A stretch of DNA of 64,000 nt from an uncultured Pelagibacteraceae bacterium (GCA_902524535.1 CABZDR010000001.1:248001-312000); one strand, 5' to 3'. Shown: positions 1 to 8,456, counted from the stretch's first letter. Numbers and translations: made by a program. Notes: a model not told the origin generated them from the sequence alone.

Positions 1-369
1 TGCATCCCATGCCCACCAAGTTCCCCAGGTTGGTCTACCCCAAATAGACCCTGTAACAAGAGCAATAATATTAAATATAAAACCAGAGGGAGCTAAGCTT
101 TTAGAAATTAAGAAAAAGTTCTTAATTTTAAATGTATATCCAACTATTGACAATAAGGTTATCAACGAAAATATCCCTAAAGAAATCCATGCAGAGGGCA
201 CATGAACGTACATTATTCTTACCGCATCCCCTTGTTTATAATCCTCTGGAGAAAATATTAATGCCTCAAACAATCCTATCGAAAGGACAATAATAAATAA
301 CAATAAAACGTACTTAGGCGCCTTTGATGTTATTGAGAAAATTTTATTTAGTTCAAAATATTTAAACAT
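1..369 (-). CDS. ccmC: Heme exporter protein CcmC (3' part missing)
   Basis: Partial gene: the first 123 codons read leftward and run off the window edge. CcmC is the inner-membrane protein that presents heme to the CcmE chaperone in System I cytochrome c maturation. The N-terminal part starts MFKYFELNKIFSITSK. It holds the VHVPSAW segment after the first membrane helix and, at residues 110-122, the tryptophan-rich WGRPTWGTWWAWD heme-handling motif that defines the family. The start is the ATG at 369, the first ATG of the frame. hspQ lies upstream on the same strand but is separated by a 154-bp gap with a hairpin, so co-transcription is uncertain. The remaining ccm genes, if present, lie outside the window. 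Confidence 0.93.
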   Translation of the reverse strand, partial: MFKYFELNKIFSITSKAPKYVLLLFIIVLSIGLFEALIFSPEDYKQGDAVRIMYVHVPSAWISLGIFSLITLLSIVGYTFKIKNFFLISKSLAPSGFIFNIIALVTGSIWGRPTWGTWWAWDA

Positions 370-398
370 ATACTTATGATATATTACGGAATTTTTAT

Positions 399-455
399 CT
401 GATCAAGAATGTAGAGGGAGATAATGAAGGGTAAAAATTTAACACTCTTGATCAG
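399..455. repeat. Imperfect inverted repeat (long hairpin) between hspQ and ccmC
   Basis: Arms 399-413 (ctgatcaagaatgta) and 441-455 (aacactcttgatcag) are complementary at 13 of 15 positions, with a 27-nt purine-rich loop. The element sits in the 154-bp gap downstream of hspQ and upstream of ccmC, both on the minus strand. No T-run follows either arm, so a simple intrinsic terminator is not a good fit. It could be a processing or attenuation structure or a protein-binding palindrome. The function is unknown. Confidence 0.5.
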
Positions 456-523
456 AATTGCATTTAATATGGTATATTGCTGTGTCAAAGATTTGAGCTA
501 AATGTGTTTAAAAAAAGATTTAT

Positions 524-844
524 CTAATTTGAGGGCTTAAAATAACTTGATCCTTTTTTTCCTGAAAAAATTTCCTCAATTAAAGGATGTTTGATAGGCT
601 CACCTGAGTCATCTACTAACAGGTTTTGTTCAGATACATACGCCTCATAAGTAATTTCATCATTTTCAGCTAGTAAATGGTAAAATGGCTGATCTTTCCT
701 AGGTCTTACGTTTTTTGGTATTGATTGATACCATTCCTCAGAATTATTAAATTCGAAATCGACATCATAAATCACTCCTCTAAACTCGAAATGTTTGTGT
801 TTTACAATATCACCAATAGAGAATTTCGCTTTTTGCACTGACAT
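524..844 (-). CDS. hspQ: Heat shock protein HspQ / YccV-like
   Basis: 106-aa protein of the HspQ (YccV-like, hemimethylated-DNA-binding fold) family. In Enterobacteria HspQ is a specificity factor that promotes Lon-dependent degradation; YccV-like domains were first linked to hemimethylated oriC DNA. Seen here: the N-terminal KFSIGDIVKHKHFEFRGVIYDVD strand pair, a central PFYHLLAE stretch (about 53-60) and EAYVSEQNL (about 67-75), all typical of the family, at the usual length. It is a single gene, transcribed leftward. No convincing heat-shock promoter was recognised upstream of position 844. Confidence 0.9.
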   Translation of the reverse strand: MSVQKAKFSIGDIVKHKHFEFRGVIYDVDFEFNNSEEWYQSIPKNVRPRKDQPFYHLLAENDEITYEAYVSEQNLLVDDSGEPIKHPLIEEIFSGKKGSSYFKPSN

Positions 845-933
845 GATCTTTAGTATGGGTATTTAAATTTAAAAATCAATAAGAAAAATTTTAAATTTTC
901 GCAAAAATAAAAACTTATGTTAATATCTTAAGA

Positions 934-1485
934 GTGAATAAATCTTTTATAAAGTTTCTAACTGATTTTGGGCCATTAGTAATTTTTTTTTACTATTATT
1001 ACTATAGTGGTAAAGATTTAAAAATTGCCATTCCTCCTTTCATAATTGCGACAATAATAGCATTAGGTATAATGTGGTTTTTAGAGAAACAAATACCTAA
1101 AGTTCCCTTGTTAAGTGGAATATTAATTACTTTTTTTGGAGGATTAACAATTTATTTTGATAACCCGGTCTTTATCTATATCAAACCTACGATTATAAAT
1201 GTCATGTTTGGATTTGCTTTAATATTTGGAAAATATTTTACTAAAGAACCGGTTCTAAAAAAGTTGTTGGGTAAATCAATTTCATTAACAAATGAAGGTT
1301 GGGAAATACTTAATAGAAGATGGATTTATTTCTTTTTTGCTTTAGCAATTTTAAATGAGTTAGTATGGCGAACACAATCAGAGGAATTCTGGGTTAATTT
1401 TAAAGTGTGGGGTTTATTACCTATTACATTTATTTTTACAGGATTTCAAATAGGGCTAATTAACAAATATAAAACAAATGAATAA
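934..1485 (+). CDS. ispZ: Septation protein A (YciB/IspZ family)
   Basis: 183-aa polytopic inner-membrane protein of the YciB/IspZ family, linked to cell-envelope integrity and septation. About five hydrophobic helices span the protein. The family signatures visible are the N-terminal DFGPLVIFF segment, GKYFTKEPVLKKLLG in the middle, and the NRRW plus LNELVW region near 128-145. The chosen start is GTG at 934 because the conserved N-terminus begins there and no ATG lies upstream in frame close by. Its 3' end overlaps the DUF2794 gene by 8 bp, so the two are probably translated from one mRNA. In many alphaproteobacteria it lies near cytochrome c maturation genes, as here. Confidence 0.9.
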   Translation: MNKSFIKFLTDFGPLVIFFYYYYYSGKDLKIAIPPFIIATIIALGIMWFLEKQIPKVPLLSGILITFFGGLTIYFDNPVFIYIKPTIINVMFGFALIFGKYFTKEPVLKKLLGKSISLTNEGWEILNRRWIYFFFALAILNELVWRTQSEEFWVNFKVWGLLPITFIFTGFQIGLINKYKTNE

Positions 1486-1822
1486 TAATTTAAGACTTAT
1501 AATAAATAATAGCAAAGACAAAAAATTAGAAGAAAAACATTTTTTTGAAAGAGAAGAGTTGAAAATTATTTTAGACTTATACGCAGAGATGGTTTCACAA
1601 GGTTCATGGAAAGATTATGGACTTTCTATATCAAGTAAACAGGTTAGCTTTAGTGTATTCAAAAATAGCACTGAAAATGCTTTGTATAGAATATGTAAAA
1701 ATTTTAAACCTAAATACAAAAACCTTAAATATTTAATAACTGATGTTAATGGAAAAATTATAAAAAATTCTTTTGAACTCGAATCACTGTTAAAAAAAAC
1801 TGACTGGAAAAAACTAACTTAA
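1478..1822 (+). CDS. DUF2794 family protein
   Basis: 114-aa soluble protein resembling the alphaproteobacterial DUF2794 family. Visible signatures are FFEREELKIILDLYAEMV (about 22-39), the SWKDYGLSI segment and VSFSVFK followed by ALYRICK. It has no signal peptide or membrane helix. The molecular function of the family is unknown. It overlaps ispZ by 8 bp, which suggests translational coupling. It converges on the Bax-inhibitor-like gene with only 4 bp between stops. Confidence 0.8.
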   Translation: MNNNLRLIINNSKDKKLEEKHFFEREELKIILDLYAEMVSQGSWKDYGLSISSKQVSFSVFKNSTENALYRICKNFKPKYKNLKYLITDVNGKIIKNSFELESLLKKTDWKKLT

Positions 1823-1826
1823 TAAA

Positions 1827-2588
1827 CTATCTTCTTTGACCAAAAAGTCTAAGTAACATAATAAATAAATTTATGAAATCTAAGTAAAGAGTTAAAGCTC
1901 CCATCACAGCTTTTTTACCCATTAATTCACCTGTGTCACTAGCTGTATACATGTTCTTTATTTTTTGAGTGTCATATGCCGTTAGACCAACAAATATTAA
2001 AACCCCTAATATTGAAATTACAAAATACATCATCGAGGATTTCATAAAAATGTTTACTATTGAAGCGATAATAATTCCTATTAAGCCCATCATTAAAAAA
2101 GATCCTAATCTTGTAAGGTCTCTTTTTGTTGTGTAGCCATAAATACTCATTGCTCCAAATGTTGCAGAAGTTATAAAGAAAACCCTTGTAACACTCATAC
2201 CAGTGTAAACTAATAAAATTGAAGATAAAGATAATCCCATCAATGCGGCAAAGATCCAAAATGTTGTTTGTGCTTTTGAGGCACTCATTTTATTAATCCC
2301 AAAACTCATATAAAAAACAATTCCAAGTGGAGCTAACATTACTAGCCATTTTAAACCTGACAAATAAATGGCGTTACCTATTTGTGTAAGTCCAACAATA
2401 GAACCAGAAGCATCTGTGACAACTGACATTTTAAATGTTATCAGCGCGATTATACCTGTAAGCAAAACCCCTGTTGCCATATAATTGTAAACTTTGAGCA
2501 TGTAAGCTCTTAAACCTTCATCCGTTACAGCAGTTTCTTGAGCTGCAGCTTTTGCTCTTGCGAGTATTCCTTTTTTATTAAATTCCAT
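1827..2588 (-). CDS. Bax inhibitor-1 / YccA family membrane protein
   Basis: 253-aa protein with seven predicted membrane helices, of the Bax inhibitor-1 (BI-1, TMBIM, YbhL/YccA) family. Bacterial members include a pH-sensitive calcium leak channel (BsYetJ) and the FtsH modulator YccA. A cytoplasmic N-terminus (about residues 1-28) leads into LRAYMLKVYNYMATGVLLTG. The family core IYGYTTKRDL and GLTAYDTQKIK (with the conserved Asp) is present near the C-terminus. It is transcribed alone, divergent from the aldo/keto reductase across an 82-bp gap that probably carries both promoters. The actual role in this organism cannot be deduced from sequence. Confidence 0.9.
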   Translation of the reverse strand: MEFNKKGILARAKAAAQETAVTDEGLRAYMLKVYNYMATGVLLTGIIALITFKMSVVTDASGSIVGLTQIGNAIYLSGLKWLVMLAPLGIVFYMSFGINKMSASKAQTTFWIFAALMGLSLSSILLVYTGMSVTRVFFITSATFGAMSIYGYTTKRDLTRLGSFLMMGLIGIIIASIVNIFMKSSMMYFVISILGVLIFVGLTAYDTQKIKNMYTASDTGELMGKKAVMGALTLYLDFINLFIMLLRLFGQRR

Positions 2589-2670
2589 GATGAGAGAAAT
2601 ATATAATCTTTTACTAATTATTCAAGATGCCTTAAAAGATTAACAAAAATTAACACTAAAAAAAACCTAA

Positions 2671-3711
2671 ATGAATTATAAAAAATTAGGGAATACTGAC
2701 CTTAATGTAAGTACAATTTGTCTCGGTACAATGACCTGGGGTGAGCAAAATACTCAAAAAGAGGGTTTTGAACAAATGGATTACGCCTTAGGTGAAGGCG
2801 TAAATTTTTGGGACACAGCTGAAATTTATTCCATACCGATGAGGAAGGAAACGTACGGTGAAACTGAGAGGATAATTGGAAATTGGTTTGAGAAAAATAA
2901 AAAAAGGAAAGAGGTTATTCTTGCAACTAAAGTATGTGGTAATACATCCAACACATACATTCGTGGAGGTGGCAATAATTTTGGCAAAAAGAAAATTAGT
3001 TTAGCGTTAGAAGAGAGTCTAAAAAGATTAAAAAATGATTATATAGATTTGTATCAACTTCATTGGCCAGAGAGAAATACAAATTTTTTCGGTAAACATG
3101 GTTACGAACACGATGAAAATGACAATGATTGGACACCTTTTGAGGAAGTTTTAGAAAGTCTAAATCAATTTATCATTCAAGGTAAAATTAGATATATAGG
3201 CTTATCAAATGAAACTGCATGGGGTTTATCTAAATTTTTAGAATTGTCTAAATTAAAGAAATTACCCAAAATGATGTCAGTTCAAAACCCCTACAATCTT
3301 CTTAATAGAACCTACGAAGTTGGATTAGCTGAAATTTCTGTTAGAGAAAAGAGTGGATTATTAGCATACTCGCCGTTAGCATTTGGATACCTAACAGGAA
3401 AATATAGAAATAATAATCTTCCTGAAAAATCTAGAATGAAGTTATTTAAAGACTTTACCAGATATAAAAATGAAAATGGTCAAAAAGCTATTGAAGAATA
3501 CTACAAGATCTCAAAAAAATTTGATATCGATTTTACGCAAATGTCATTGAAATTTTGTGAAATACAGCCTTTTACAACAAGTGTAATTATTGGTGCAACA
3601 ACAATGCAACAGTTGAAAACAAACATAGAAAGTGTAAATGTAACTTTATCAAACGAGATAATTAATGAGATTAATAAAATTCAAAAAAAATATCCAAATC
3701 CATGCCCTTAA
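2671..3711 (+). CDS. Aldo/keto reductase (Tas-like)
   Basis: 346-aa NADPH-dependent oxidoreductase of the aldo/keto reductase superfamily, closest in style to E. coli Tas. The (beta/alpha)8 signatures are clear: LGNTDLNVSTICLGTMTWG at the N-terminus and the catalytic tetrad D48, Y53 (in DTAEIYS), K87 (ATKVCG) and H131 (LYQLHW). The cofactor-binding IGATTMQQLKTNI occurs near the C-terminus. The substrate is unknown. The last 10 bp overlap the start of the IalB-like gene, so the two are likely co-expressed, although no functional link is obvious. Confidence 0.9.
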   Translation: MNYKKLGNTDLNVSTICLGTMTWGEQNTQKEGFEQMDYALGEGVNFWDTAEIYSIPMRKETYGETERIIGNWFEKNKKRKEVILATKVCGNTSNTYIRGGGNNFGKKKISLALEESLKRLKNDYIDLYQLHWPERNTNFFGKHGYEHDENDNDWTPFEEVLESLNQFIIQGKIRYIGLSNETAWGLSKFLELSKLKKLPKMMSVQNPYNLLNRTYEVGLAEISVREKSGLLAYSPLAFGYLTGKYRNNNLPEKSRMKLFKDFTRYKNENGQKAIEEYYKISKKFDIDFTQMSLKFCEIQPFTTSVIIGATTMQQLKTNIESVNVTLSNEIINEINKIQKKYPNPCP

Positions 3712-4214
3712 TTAAAAAATTTTTATTTTTATCAGTCATAATTACAGTACTATTTACCCAAAAAACATTCGCAGCAGACCTAAAAAAAGTTGGCAAATAC
3801 AAGGATTGGGAAGTAATGGTAATCTCAGAACAATCAGGAAAAGTTTGCTTTGCACAATCAATACCTGTTTTGCAAGCTCCAAAAAAAAACAAAAGAGATG
3901 CAAGATTATTTGTAACTTTTAGGCCAAGTGAAAAAATTTCCAATGAAATTAGCACCACTGCAGGTTATGAATTTAATAAAAATAATTCTGTACTAGCAAC
4001 CTCAGGAAATAATAAATTTAAATTTGATATAAAACAACAGGGCTTCGCATGGATGACAAGTAGTAAGAAAGAAAATATAATGGTTAAAGTGATGAAAAAA
4101 GGTTCTAGAATAATGATTGCTGGTTATAACGAAAAGGGTTCGCAAACCATTGACCATTATTCACTGTTGGGTTTCACTAAAGCATATAATACTGCTAAAA
4201 AAGCTTGCAGTTAG
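3702..4214 (+). CDS. Invasion-associated locus B (IalB)-like secreted protein
   Basis: 170-aa exported protein. A signal peptide covers residues 1-24 (cleavage after TFA, before ADL). The mature part matches the IalB family: KDWEVMVI followed by C49, an RLFVTFRP strand, an AWM segment, and a C-terminal CS with C169. C49 and C169 could form a disulfide. Named from Bartonella, the family is widespread in free-living alphaproteobacteria, where its periplasmic role is unknown. The start at 3702 lies inside the preceding reductase gene (10-bp overlap). argG follows 3 bp after the stop. Confidence 0.82.
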   Translation: MPLIKKFLFLSVIITVLFTQKTFAADLKKVGKYKDWEVMVISEQSGKVCFAQSIPVLQAPKKNKRDARLFVTFRPSEKISNEISTTAGYEFNKNNSVLATSGNNKFKFDIKQQGFAWMTSSKKENIMVKVMKKGSRIMIAGYNEKGSQTIDHYSLLGFTKAYNTAKKACS

Positions 4215-4217
4215 TTA

Positions 4218-5405
4218 ATGAAATTAAAAAAAAGAATTGTTCTTGCTTACTCTGGAGGTTTAGACACATCAATAATTCTAAAATGGCTACAAGAAAACTA
4301 TAAAGTTGAAGTTATTTGTTATACGGCTGACATTGGACAGAAAATTAATAAAAAAAAAATTATTTCTAACGCAAAAAAACTTGGCGTAAAAAAAATAATC
4401 ATTAAAGATTTGAAAAACGTATTTGTAAAAGATTATGTCTTTCCGATGTTAAGAGGTCATGCAATTTACGAAGGTGTCTATTTGTTAGGAACTTCAATAG
4501 CTAGACCACTTATAGCTAAAGACCAGATTAGAGTTGCAAAAAAATTTAATGCTTATGCAGTTTCTCACGGGTCAACTGGAAAAGGTAATGATCAAGTGAG
4601 GTTTGAGCTTGGTTATCATTATTTTGGGCCAAAAATAAAAATAATTGCCCCCTGGAGAATTTGGAAACTAAAGTCTAGGTCAGATTTAATAAATTATGCA
4701 AAAAAAAATAATATATCAATTCCAAAAGATAAAAAAGGTGCTCCACCTTTTTCTGTTGATGATAATTTATTTCATACTTCTACTGAAGGAAAAGTTTTAG
4801 AAAATCCAAAAAACTCAGCACCAGAATATATTTTTCAAAGATCTATCTCACCAGAAAAAGCTCCTAACAGAGCAACATATTTATCAATTAAATTTAAAAA
4901 CGGAGATCCGATTGAAGTTAATGGAAAAAAATTGCAGCCAGCAAAATTACTTGAAAAGCTAAATCTAATAGCTGGAAAAAATGGTATAGGCAGAGTTGAT
5001 CTTGTAGAAAACAGATTTTTAGGGATTAAATCGAGAGGAGTTTACGAAACTCCGGGTGGAACACTATTAATCAATGCTCACAGAGCTATAGAGTCTGTTA
5101 CTTTAGATAAAAAAACAATGCATGATAAAGATAATATAATGACTAGGTACGCTGAACTTATATATAATGGATATTGGTTTTCAAAAGAAAGATTAAAACT
5201 TCAAAAAATTGTAGATCATAAAAAGAATAAAGTTAATGGAATTGTAAAACTTAAACTTTACAAAGGAAATATCATGATTGTTTCTAGACAAACAAAAAGT
5301 TCCGCCTACTCTCTGAAAAGAGTTTCTTTTGAGGAAAATAAAACATTTAATAAATTTTATGTTGAAAAATTTATTAATTTTCACAAGAAAAAACTACGAT
5401 CTTAA
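4218..5405 (+). CDS. argG: Argininosuccinate synthase
   Basis: 395-aa enzyme, of normal family length, that condenses citrulline and aspartate with ATP to argininosuccinate in arginine biosynthesis. The PP-loop SGGLDTS is at residues 12-18. YEGVYLLGTSIARPLIAK and the SHGSTGKGNDQVRFE segment (citrulline and aspartate binding) follow in the expected order. The C-terminal half carries YETPGGTLL and the helix used for tetramer formation. It starts 3 bp after the IalB-like stop. An A/T-only inverted repeat (5417-5432) followed by Ts lies just downstream and may act as a weak terminator. argH is not in the window. Confidence 0.97.
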   Translation: MKLKKRIVLAYSGGLDTSIILKWLQENYKVEVICYTADIGQKINKKKIISNAKKLGVKKIIIKDLKNVFVKDYVFPMLRGHAIYEGVYLLGTSIARPLIAKDQIRVAKKFNAYAVSHGSTGKGNDQVRFELGYHYFGPKIKIIAPWRIWKLKSRSDLINYAKKNNISIPKDKKGAPPFSVDDNLFHTSTEGKVLENPKNSAPEYIFQRSISPEKAPNRATYLSIKFKNGDPIEVNGKKLQPAKLLEKLNLIAGKNGIGRVDLVENRFLGIKSRGVYETPGGTLLINAHRAIESVTLDKKTMHDKDNIMTRYAELIYNGYWFSKERLKLQKIVDHKKNKVNGIVKLKLYKGNIMIVSRQTKSSAYSLKRVSFEENKTFNKFYVEKFINFHKKKLRS

Positions 5406-5463
5406 TTAATTTTAGGACAATTTATTAATTGTTAAATTTTTTAGAAAACTATATTCTATCTTC

Positions 5464-5922
5464 ATGGAATCATTTAAAAATTGGATGAGAGATACTGCGA
5501 ACATTTTGTTTGATGATAGTAAAAATGATTTGAGGTCTCTTCCTAAAACAGTAAGACTGCAAATTCTTTTAGTATTAAGTTTTATTTGGACTACTGTTTT
5601 CAGTTTATATGTATTTTCATATACTACTTTTGCTTTTGGATGGGCAGGACTTTTCATAGCTCATGTTGGATTAATATTTGCAGTATACATGACATTTAAA
5701 CATTTCCACAGAGCTGAAGAGAGTTCAGCAAGCGTTTTTAAAACTAAAAATTTTGATCCATTTAAAATAATGGTTTTAGTTTTTGTGATTGTTTTTATAT
5801 TTGTTTTTTCAAAAGGAATAGAGGTCTTAACTAGTCCTAATCCGTATTCGTATTCTATTCCCTATGATGGTTCTTCTAAATCAGTATTTGAAAAATGGTT
5901 ACCATTTAGTAAAGATAAATAA
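5464..5922 (+). CDS. Membrane protein of unknown function
   Basis: 152-aa protein that I do not assign to a family. It has a charged cytoplasmic N-terminus (residues 1-30, starting MESFKNWMRDTANILF) and hydrophobic segments near 33-54, 57-77 and 99-119. A polar C-terminus carries a PNPYSYSIPYDGSSKS stretch likely to be periplasmic or cytoplasmic loop. Start at the ATG 5464. Its TAA overlaps the next ATG by one base (TAATG), so it is very likely coupled to the PsiE-like gene and may work with it in the membrane. Confidence 0.7.
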   Translation: MESFKNWMRDTANILFDDSKNDLRSLPKTVRLQILLVLSFIWTTVFSLYVFSYTTFAFGWAGLFIAHVGLIFAVYMTFKHFHRAEESSASVFKTKNFDPFKIMVLVFVIVFIFVFSKGIEVLTSPNPYSYSIPYDGSSKSVFEKWLPFSKDK

Positions 5923-6302
5923 TGGAAAAGATAACTAAAAATTTGCAGCTAGTTTTGATGGTTATTATTTTAATAAGTACTGTGATAGCAGTTGGGATAG
6001 AAATTAATAAAATGTTTTTAATTCAATCAGTTACTTTGGCTGATTTACTTTTAATGTTTCTTTACTTAGAAGTATTAGCAATGGTTAGGGTTTTTTGGAA
6101 CCAGCAATCAATCAGTATCACATTGCCATTATTAATTGCTATTACCGCATTAGCGCGATTTATTATCCTACAAGGAAAGGAAATGGATCCCACTGCATTA
6201 GTTTATGAGGCGGTGGCAATTGTTTTAATTGCAGGTGCAATTGTTATCTTGAGATTAAGACACAGCGATAAATTAGGTCTTAAAAAAAAAAAATCGAAAT
6301 AA
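5922..6302 (+). CDS. PsiE-like (phosphate-starvation-inducible) membrane protein
   Basis: 126-aa protein with four hydrophobic helices and a lysine-rich cytoplasmic tail (KKKKSK). The layout and the segments LLLMFLYLEVLAMV and LARFIILQGK resemble the PsiE family (named for phosphate-starvation induction in E. coli, biochemical role unknown). It is directly coupled to the preceding membrane protein by a 1-bp overlap. The photolyase-like gene starts 6 bp downstream. No Pho box was recognised, so phosphate control is not supported here. Confidence 0.72.
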   Translation: MEKITKNLQLVLMVIILISTVIAVGIEINKMFLIQSVTLADLLLMFLYLEVLAMVRVFWNQQSISITLPLLIAITALARFIILQGKEMDPTALVYEAVAIVLIAGAIVILRLRHSDKLGLKKKKSK

Positions 6303-6308
6303 TTTTAA

Positions 6309-7448
6309 ATGAATTTTGAACCTTCACGGGCTAAAGCCTTGGATAAATTAAATAATTTTGTTGAAAATAATCTGTCTGAATACTCAAAGCTTAGAAATTT
6401 TGACTTTGGACCAGAGAATAGATCTAATGTTTCTTGTTTGTCTCCTTATATCACACACGGTATTATCAGTGAAAAAGAAGTAATAAACAAATTATTAAGT
6501 AAATTTTCATTTTCAAAGAATGAAAAATTTATTCAGGAAGTTTTGTGGAGAACTTATTGGAAGGGTTGGTTAGAATTAAGACCGAATGTTTGGACAGACT
6601 ATTTAATAGAATTAAATAAAATCAGAGAAGATTTCAAAAATAATCAGAATTACATAAATGCTATTGAAGGTAAAACAAATATTGAGTGCTTTAATGTATG
6701 GGTTAATGAACTTAAGGAAAAAAACTATTTACATAATCATACAAGAATGTGGTTTGCTAGTATTTGGATTTTTACCTTAGAATTACCTTGGCAATTAGGA
6801 GCAGAATTTTTTATGCAACATCTTTATGATGGAGACGCTGCATCTAATACTCTTGGTTGGAGATGGGTAGCTGGAATTCAAACACAAGGAAAACATTATC
6901 TAGCTAGCGAATGGAACATTAAAAAATTCACTAATAATAGGTTTAATAACATTAAATTAAATGAAAATGCTACTCCAAAAGTTTCAGAAAAAACTTACTC
7001 AATAGTTAAACAAGATTTTAGTAGTAAAAATATATATGATAAAAATCTTTTTATTTTTGAGAATAATCTATCATTTGAAACTACTGATTTTCAAAATGAG
7101 AAATTTGAAAAAATTTATATAATTTCAAACAAGAATGAAAACAGATCTATCAAACTAAGTGAAAAAGTTATTAGATTTAAATCTCTTTTAATTAATGATC
7201 AAAAACAAAGAATAGAAAATAATTCTATCGCTTGCGAAATAATAGATATAAGTGAAATTAAAAATATAAATGAGAAAATTATTGCCTTATATCCAACTGT
7301 AGGTGAAAACCTGGATTATTTAAACTCAAATAATTTTAAATTAAATTTTTTATATAGAAAAATCGATCAATATTCTTGGCAATATTGTAATAAAGGTTTT
7401 TTTAATTTTAAAAATTATATACCTAAAATAATTACAACTTTAAATTAA
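6309..7448 (+). CDS. Photolyase-type FAD-binding protein, FAD domain first
   Basis: 379-aa flavoprotein of the DNA photolyase/cryptochrome superfamily. The helical FAD-binding domain occupies about residues 1-214. It is recognisable by NVSCLSPYITHG (40-51), FIQEVLWRTYWKGW (74-87), NHTRMWFAS (143-151) and DGDAASNTLGWRWVAG (174-189). The usual N-terminal alpha/beta antenna domain is absent. Instead, about 165 residues follow the FAD domain and begin with a LFIFENNLSFE strand that looks like the first strand of an antenna-type fold. Light-driven DNA repair is plausible but unproven. It converges on the small membrane protein gene with a 4-bp overlap (7445-7448). Confidence 0.85.
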   Translation: MNFEPSRAKALDKLNNFVENNLSEYSKLRNFDFGPENRSNVSCLSPYITHGIISEKEVINKLLSKFSFSKNEKFIQEVLWRTYWKGWLELRPNVWTDYLIELNKIREDFKNNQNYINAIEGKTNIECFNVWVNELKEKNYLHNHTRMWFASIWIFTLELPWQLGAEFFMQHLYDGDAASNTLGWRWVAGIQTQGKHYLASEWNIKKFTNNRFNNIKLNENATPKVSEKTYSIVKQDFSSKNIYDKNLFIFENNLSFETTDFQNEKFEKIYIISNKNENRSIKLSEKVIRFKSLLINDQKQRIENNSIACEIIDISEIKNINEKIIALYPTVGENLDYLNSNNFKLNFLYRKIDQYSWQYCNKGFFNFKNYIPKIITTLN

Positions 7449-7666
7449 AACCACCTAAACATTCCAATAATCCCTGCTGTGGCATAAAAAAATTGTAAAA
7501 ATAATATTCCTCTATGACCGCCCCTATAAGCCCAAATTCCAATTAAGATTGCAGATATAAGTAATAAACAAAAACCAAAAAACTCTATACCAATATTCAA
7601 AGCTACAAATAATGAGTATAATATTGCTGTAATAACACCTGCCCACTCAAAAATCTTATTATTCAT
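7445..7666 (-). CDS. Small membrane protein of unknown function
   Basis: 73-aa protein with three hydrophobic stretches (about 8-28, 31-48 and 56-70) and almost no loops. The end, GILFLQFFYATAGIIGMFRW, resembles the last helices of small PnuC/SWEET-like proteins. That similarity is weak and I do not assign a function. It lies 5 bp downstream of the cysteine-rich secreted protein on the same strand, so the two are probably one transcript. Its stop overlaps the end of the convergent photolyase-like gene. Confidence 0.65.
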   Translation of the reverse strand: MNNKIFEWAGVITAILYSLFVALNIGIEFFGFCLLLISAILIGIWAYRGGHRGILFLQFFYATAGIIGMFRWF

Positions 7667-7671
7667 AAATT

Positions 7672-8373
7672 CTATCTCGCAAGTTTGATGAAAATATCAC
7701 CCATACCTGCGTTTAAATTCTCTATAGGTGTGTTATTTCTTAATTCGCAAAATCTACCAGTTACCTGATGACTTTTTACAAAATCTATCTCGTTCTTTGT
7801 GCAAATTTTGCCATTATGTAATAAACCAATAACTATTCGACCGTTTAGTTCATAAACTTGTTTGTCATTAATTTTATCTCCATTACAGAAATAATTTTTA
7901 TTTACCCTATCGGGAAAATCCTTTTTTCCACATGGATTTTTAATCGTAAAAACAAAAAATTCCTTGAAACCGTCTTCAAATTTATGTTTCATTTTTTCAA
8001 CCTTAGAGTATTTCATGATATCGCATGAACATGGAATACAACATTTATAGTAATCACCACATATTTTCTTTTTGGTTTCTCTTTCATTGACTAATAAAAA
8101 ATCTGGCTCGCTATTCGGATCAATTAATGAACCAGATACAGCGCAATAAAGTTTATTATATTCAATAAAATCATCGTAATTTATATCTTTATCAATTATA
8201 TATTTGAAAAATTTTGGACCAGCAGCATTTCTGTTACTGTCTGGAAAGATTCTAGACCAATCTGTTATTAAATCTTTGTAATAATTTTTTTCTACTGAAT
8301 TTGAAATATTACAAAAAGATAAAGCTAGGATGAAAATAATTATAAATTTGTAGATACTTTTTAAGAAATTCAT
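7672..8373 (-). CDS. Cysteine-rich secreted protein of unknown function
   Basis: 233-aa protein not assigned to a known family. A hydrophobic signal sequence spans about residues 4-26 (ends SFCNISNSVEKN). The mature part has about ten cysteines, including the cluster CGDYYKCCIPCSCDIMKY near the middle and further single cysteines (NPCGK, YFCNG, KICTK, RFCEL). This suggests a disulfide-stabilised periplasmic or surface protein or a metal site. It is divergent from the fasciclin gene across an 83-bp gap (8374-8456) that should hold both promoters. Confidence 0.7.
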   Translation of the reverse strand: MNFLKSIYKFIIIFILALSFCNISNSVEKNYYKDLITDWSRIFPDSNRNAAGPKFFKYIIDKDINYDDFIEYNKLYCAVSGSLIDPNSEPDFLLVNERETKKKICGDYYKCCIPCSCDIMKYSKVEKMKHKFEDGFKEFFVFTIKNPCGKKDFPDRVNKNYFCNGDKINDKQVYELNGRIVIGLLHNGKICTKNEIDFVKSHQVTGRFCELRNNTPIENLNAGMGDIFIKLAR

Positions 8374-8456
8374 CTATTTAATTAATTTAAAAAATTTTTA
8401 ACATTTGTCGCACCTAATTTACTTTTAAATTATAAATTTAAAGCTATTAAAGTCCA

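Noticed and set aside
5417-5432. A/T-only hairpin after argG followed by Ts
   Set aside because: Six pairs, nearly all A-T, too weak to list as a terminator in such A/T-rich DNA.
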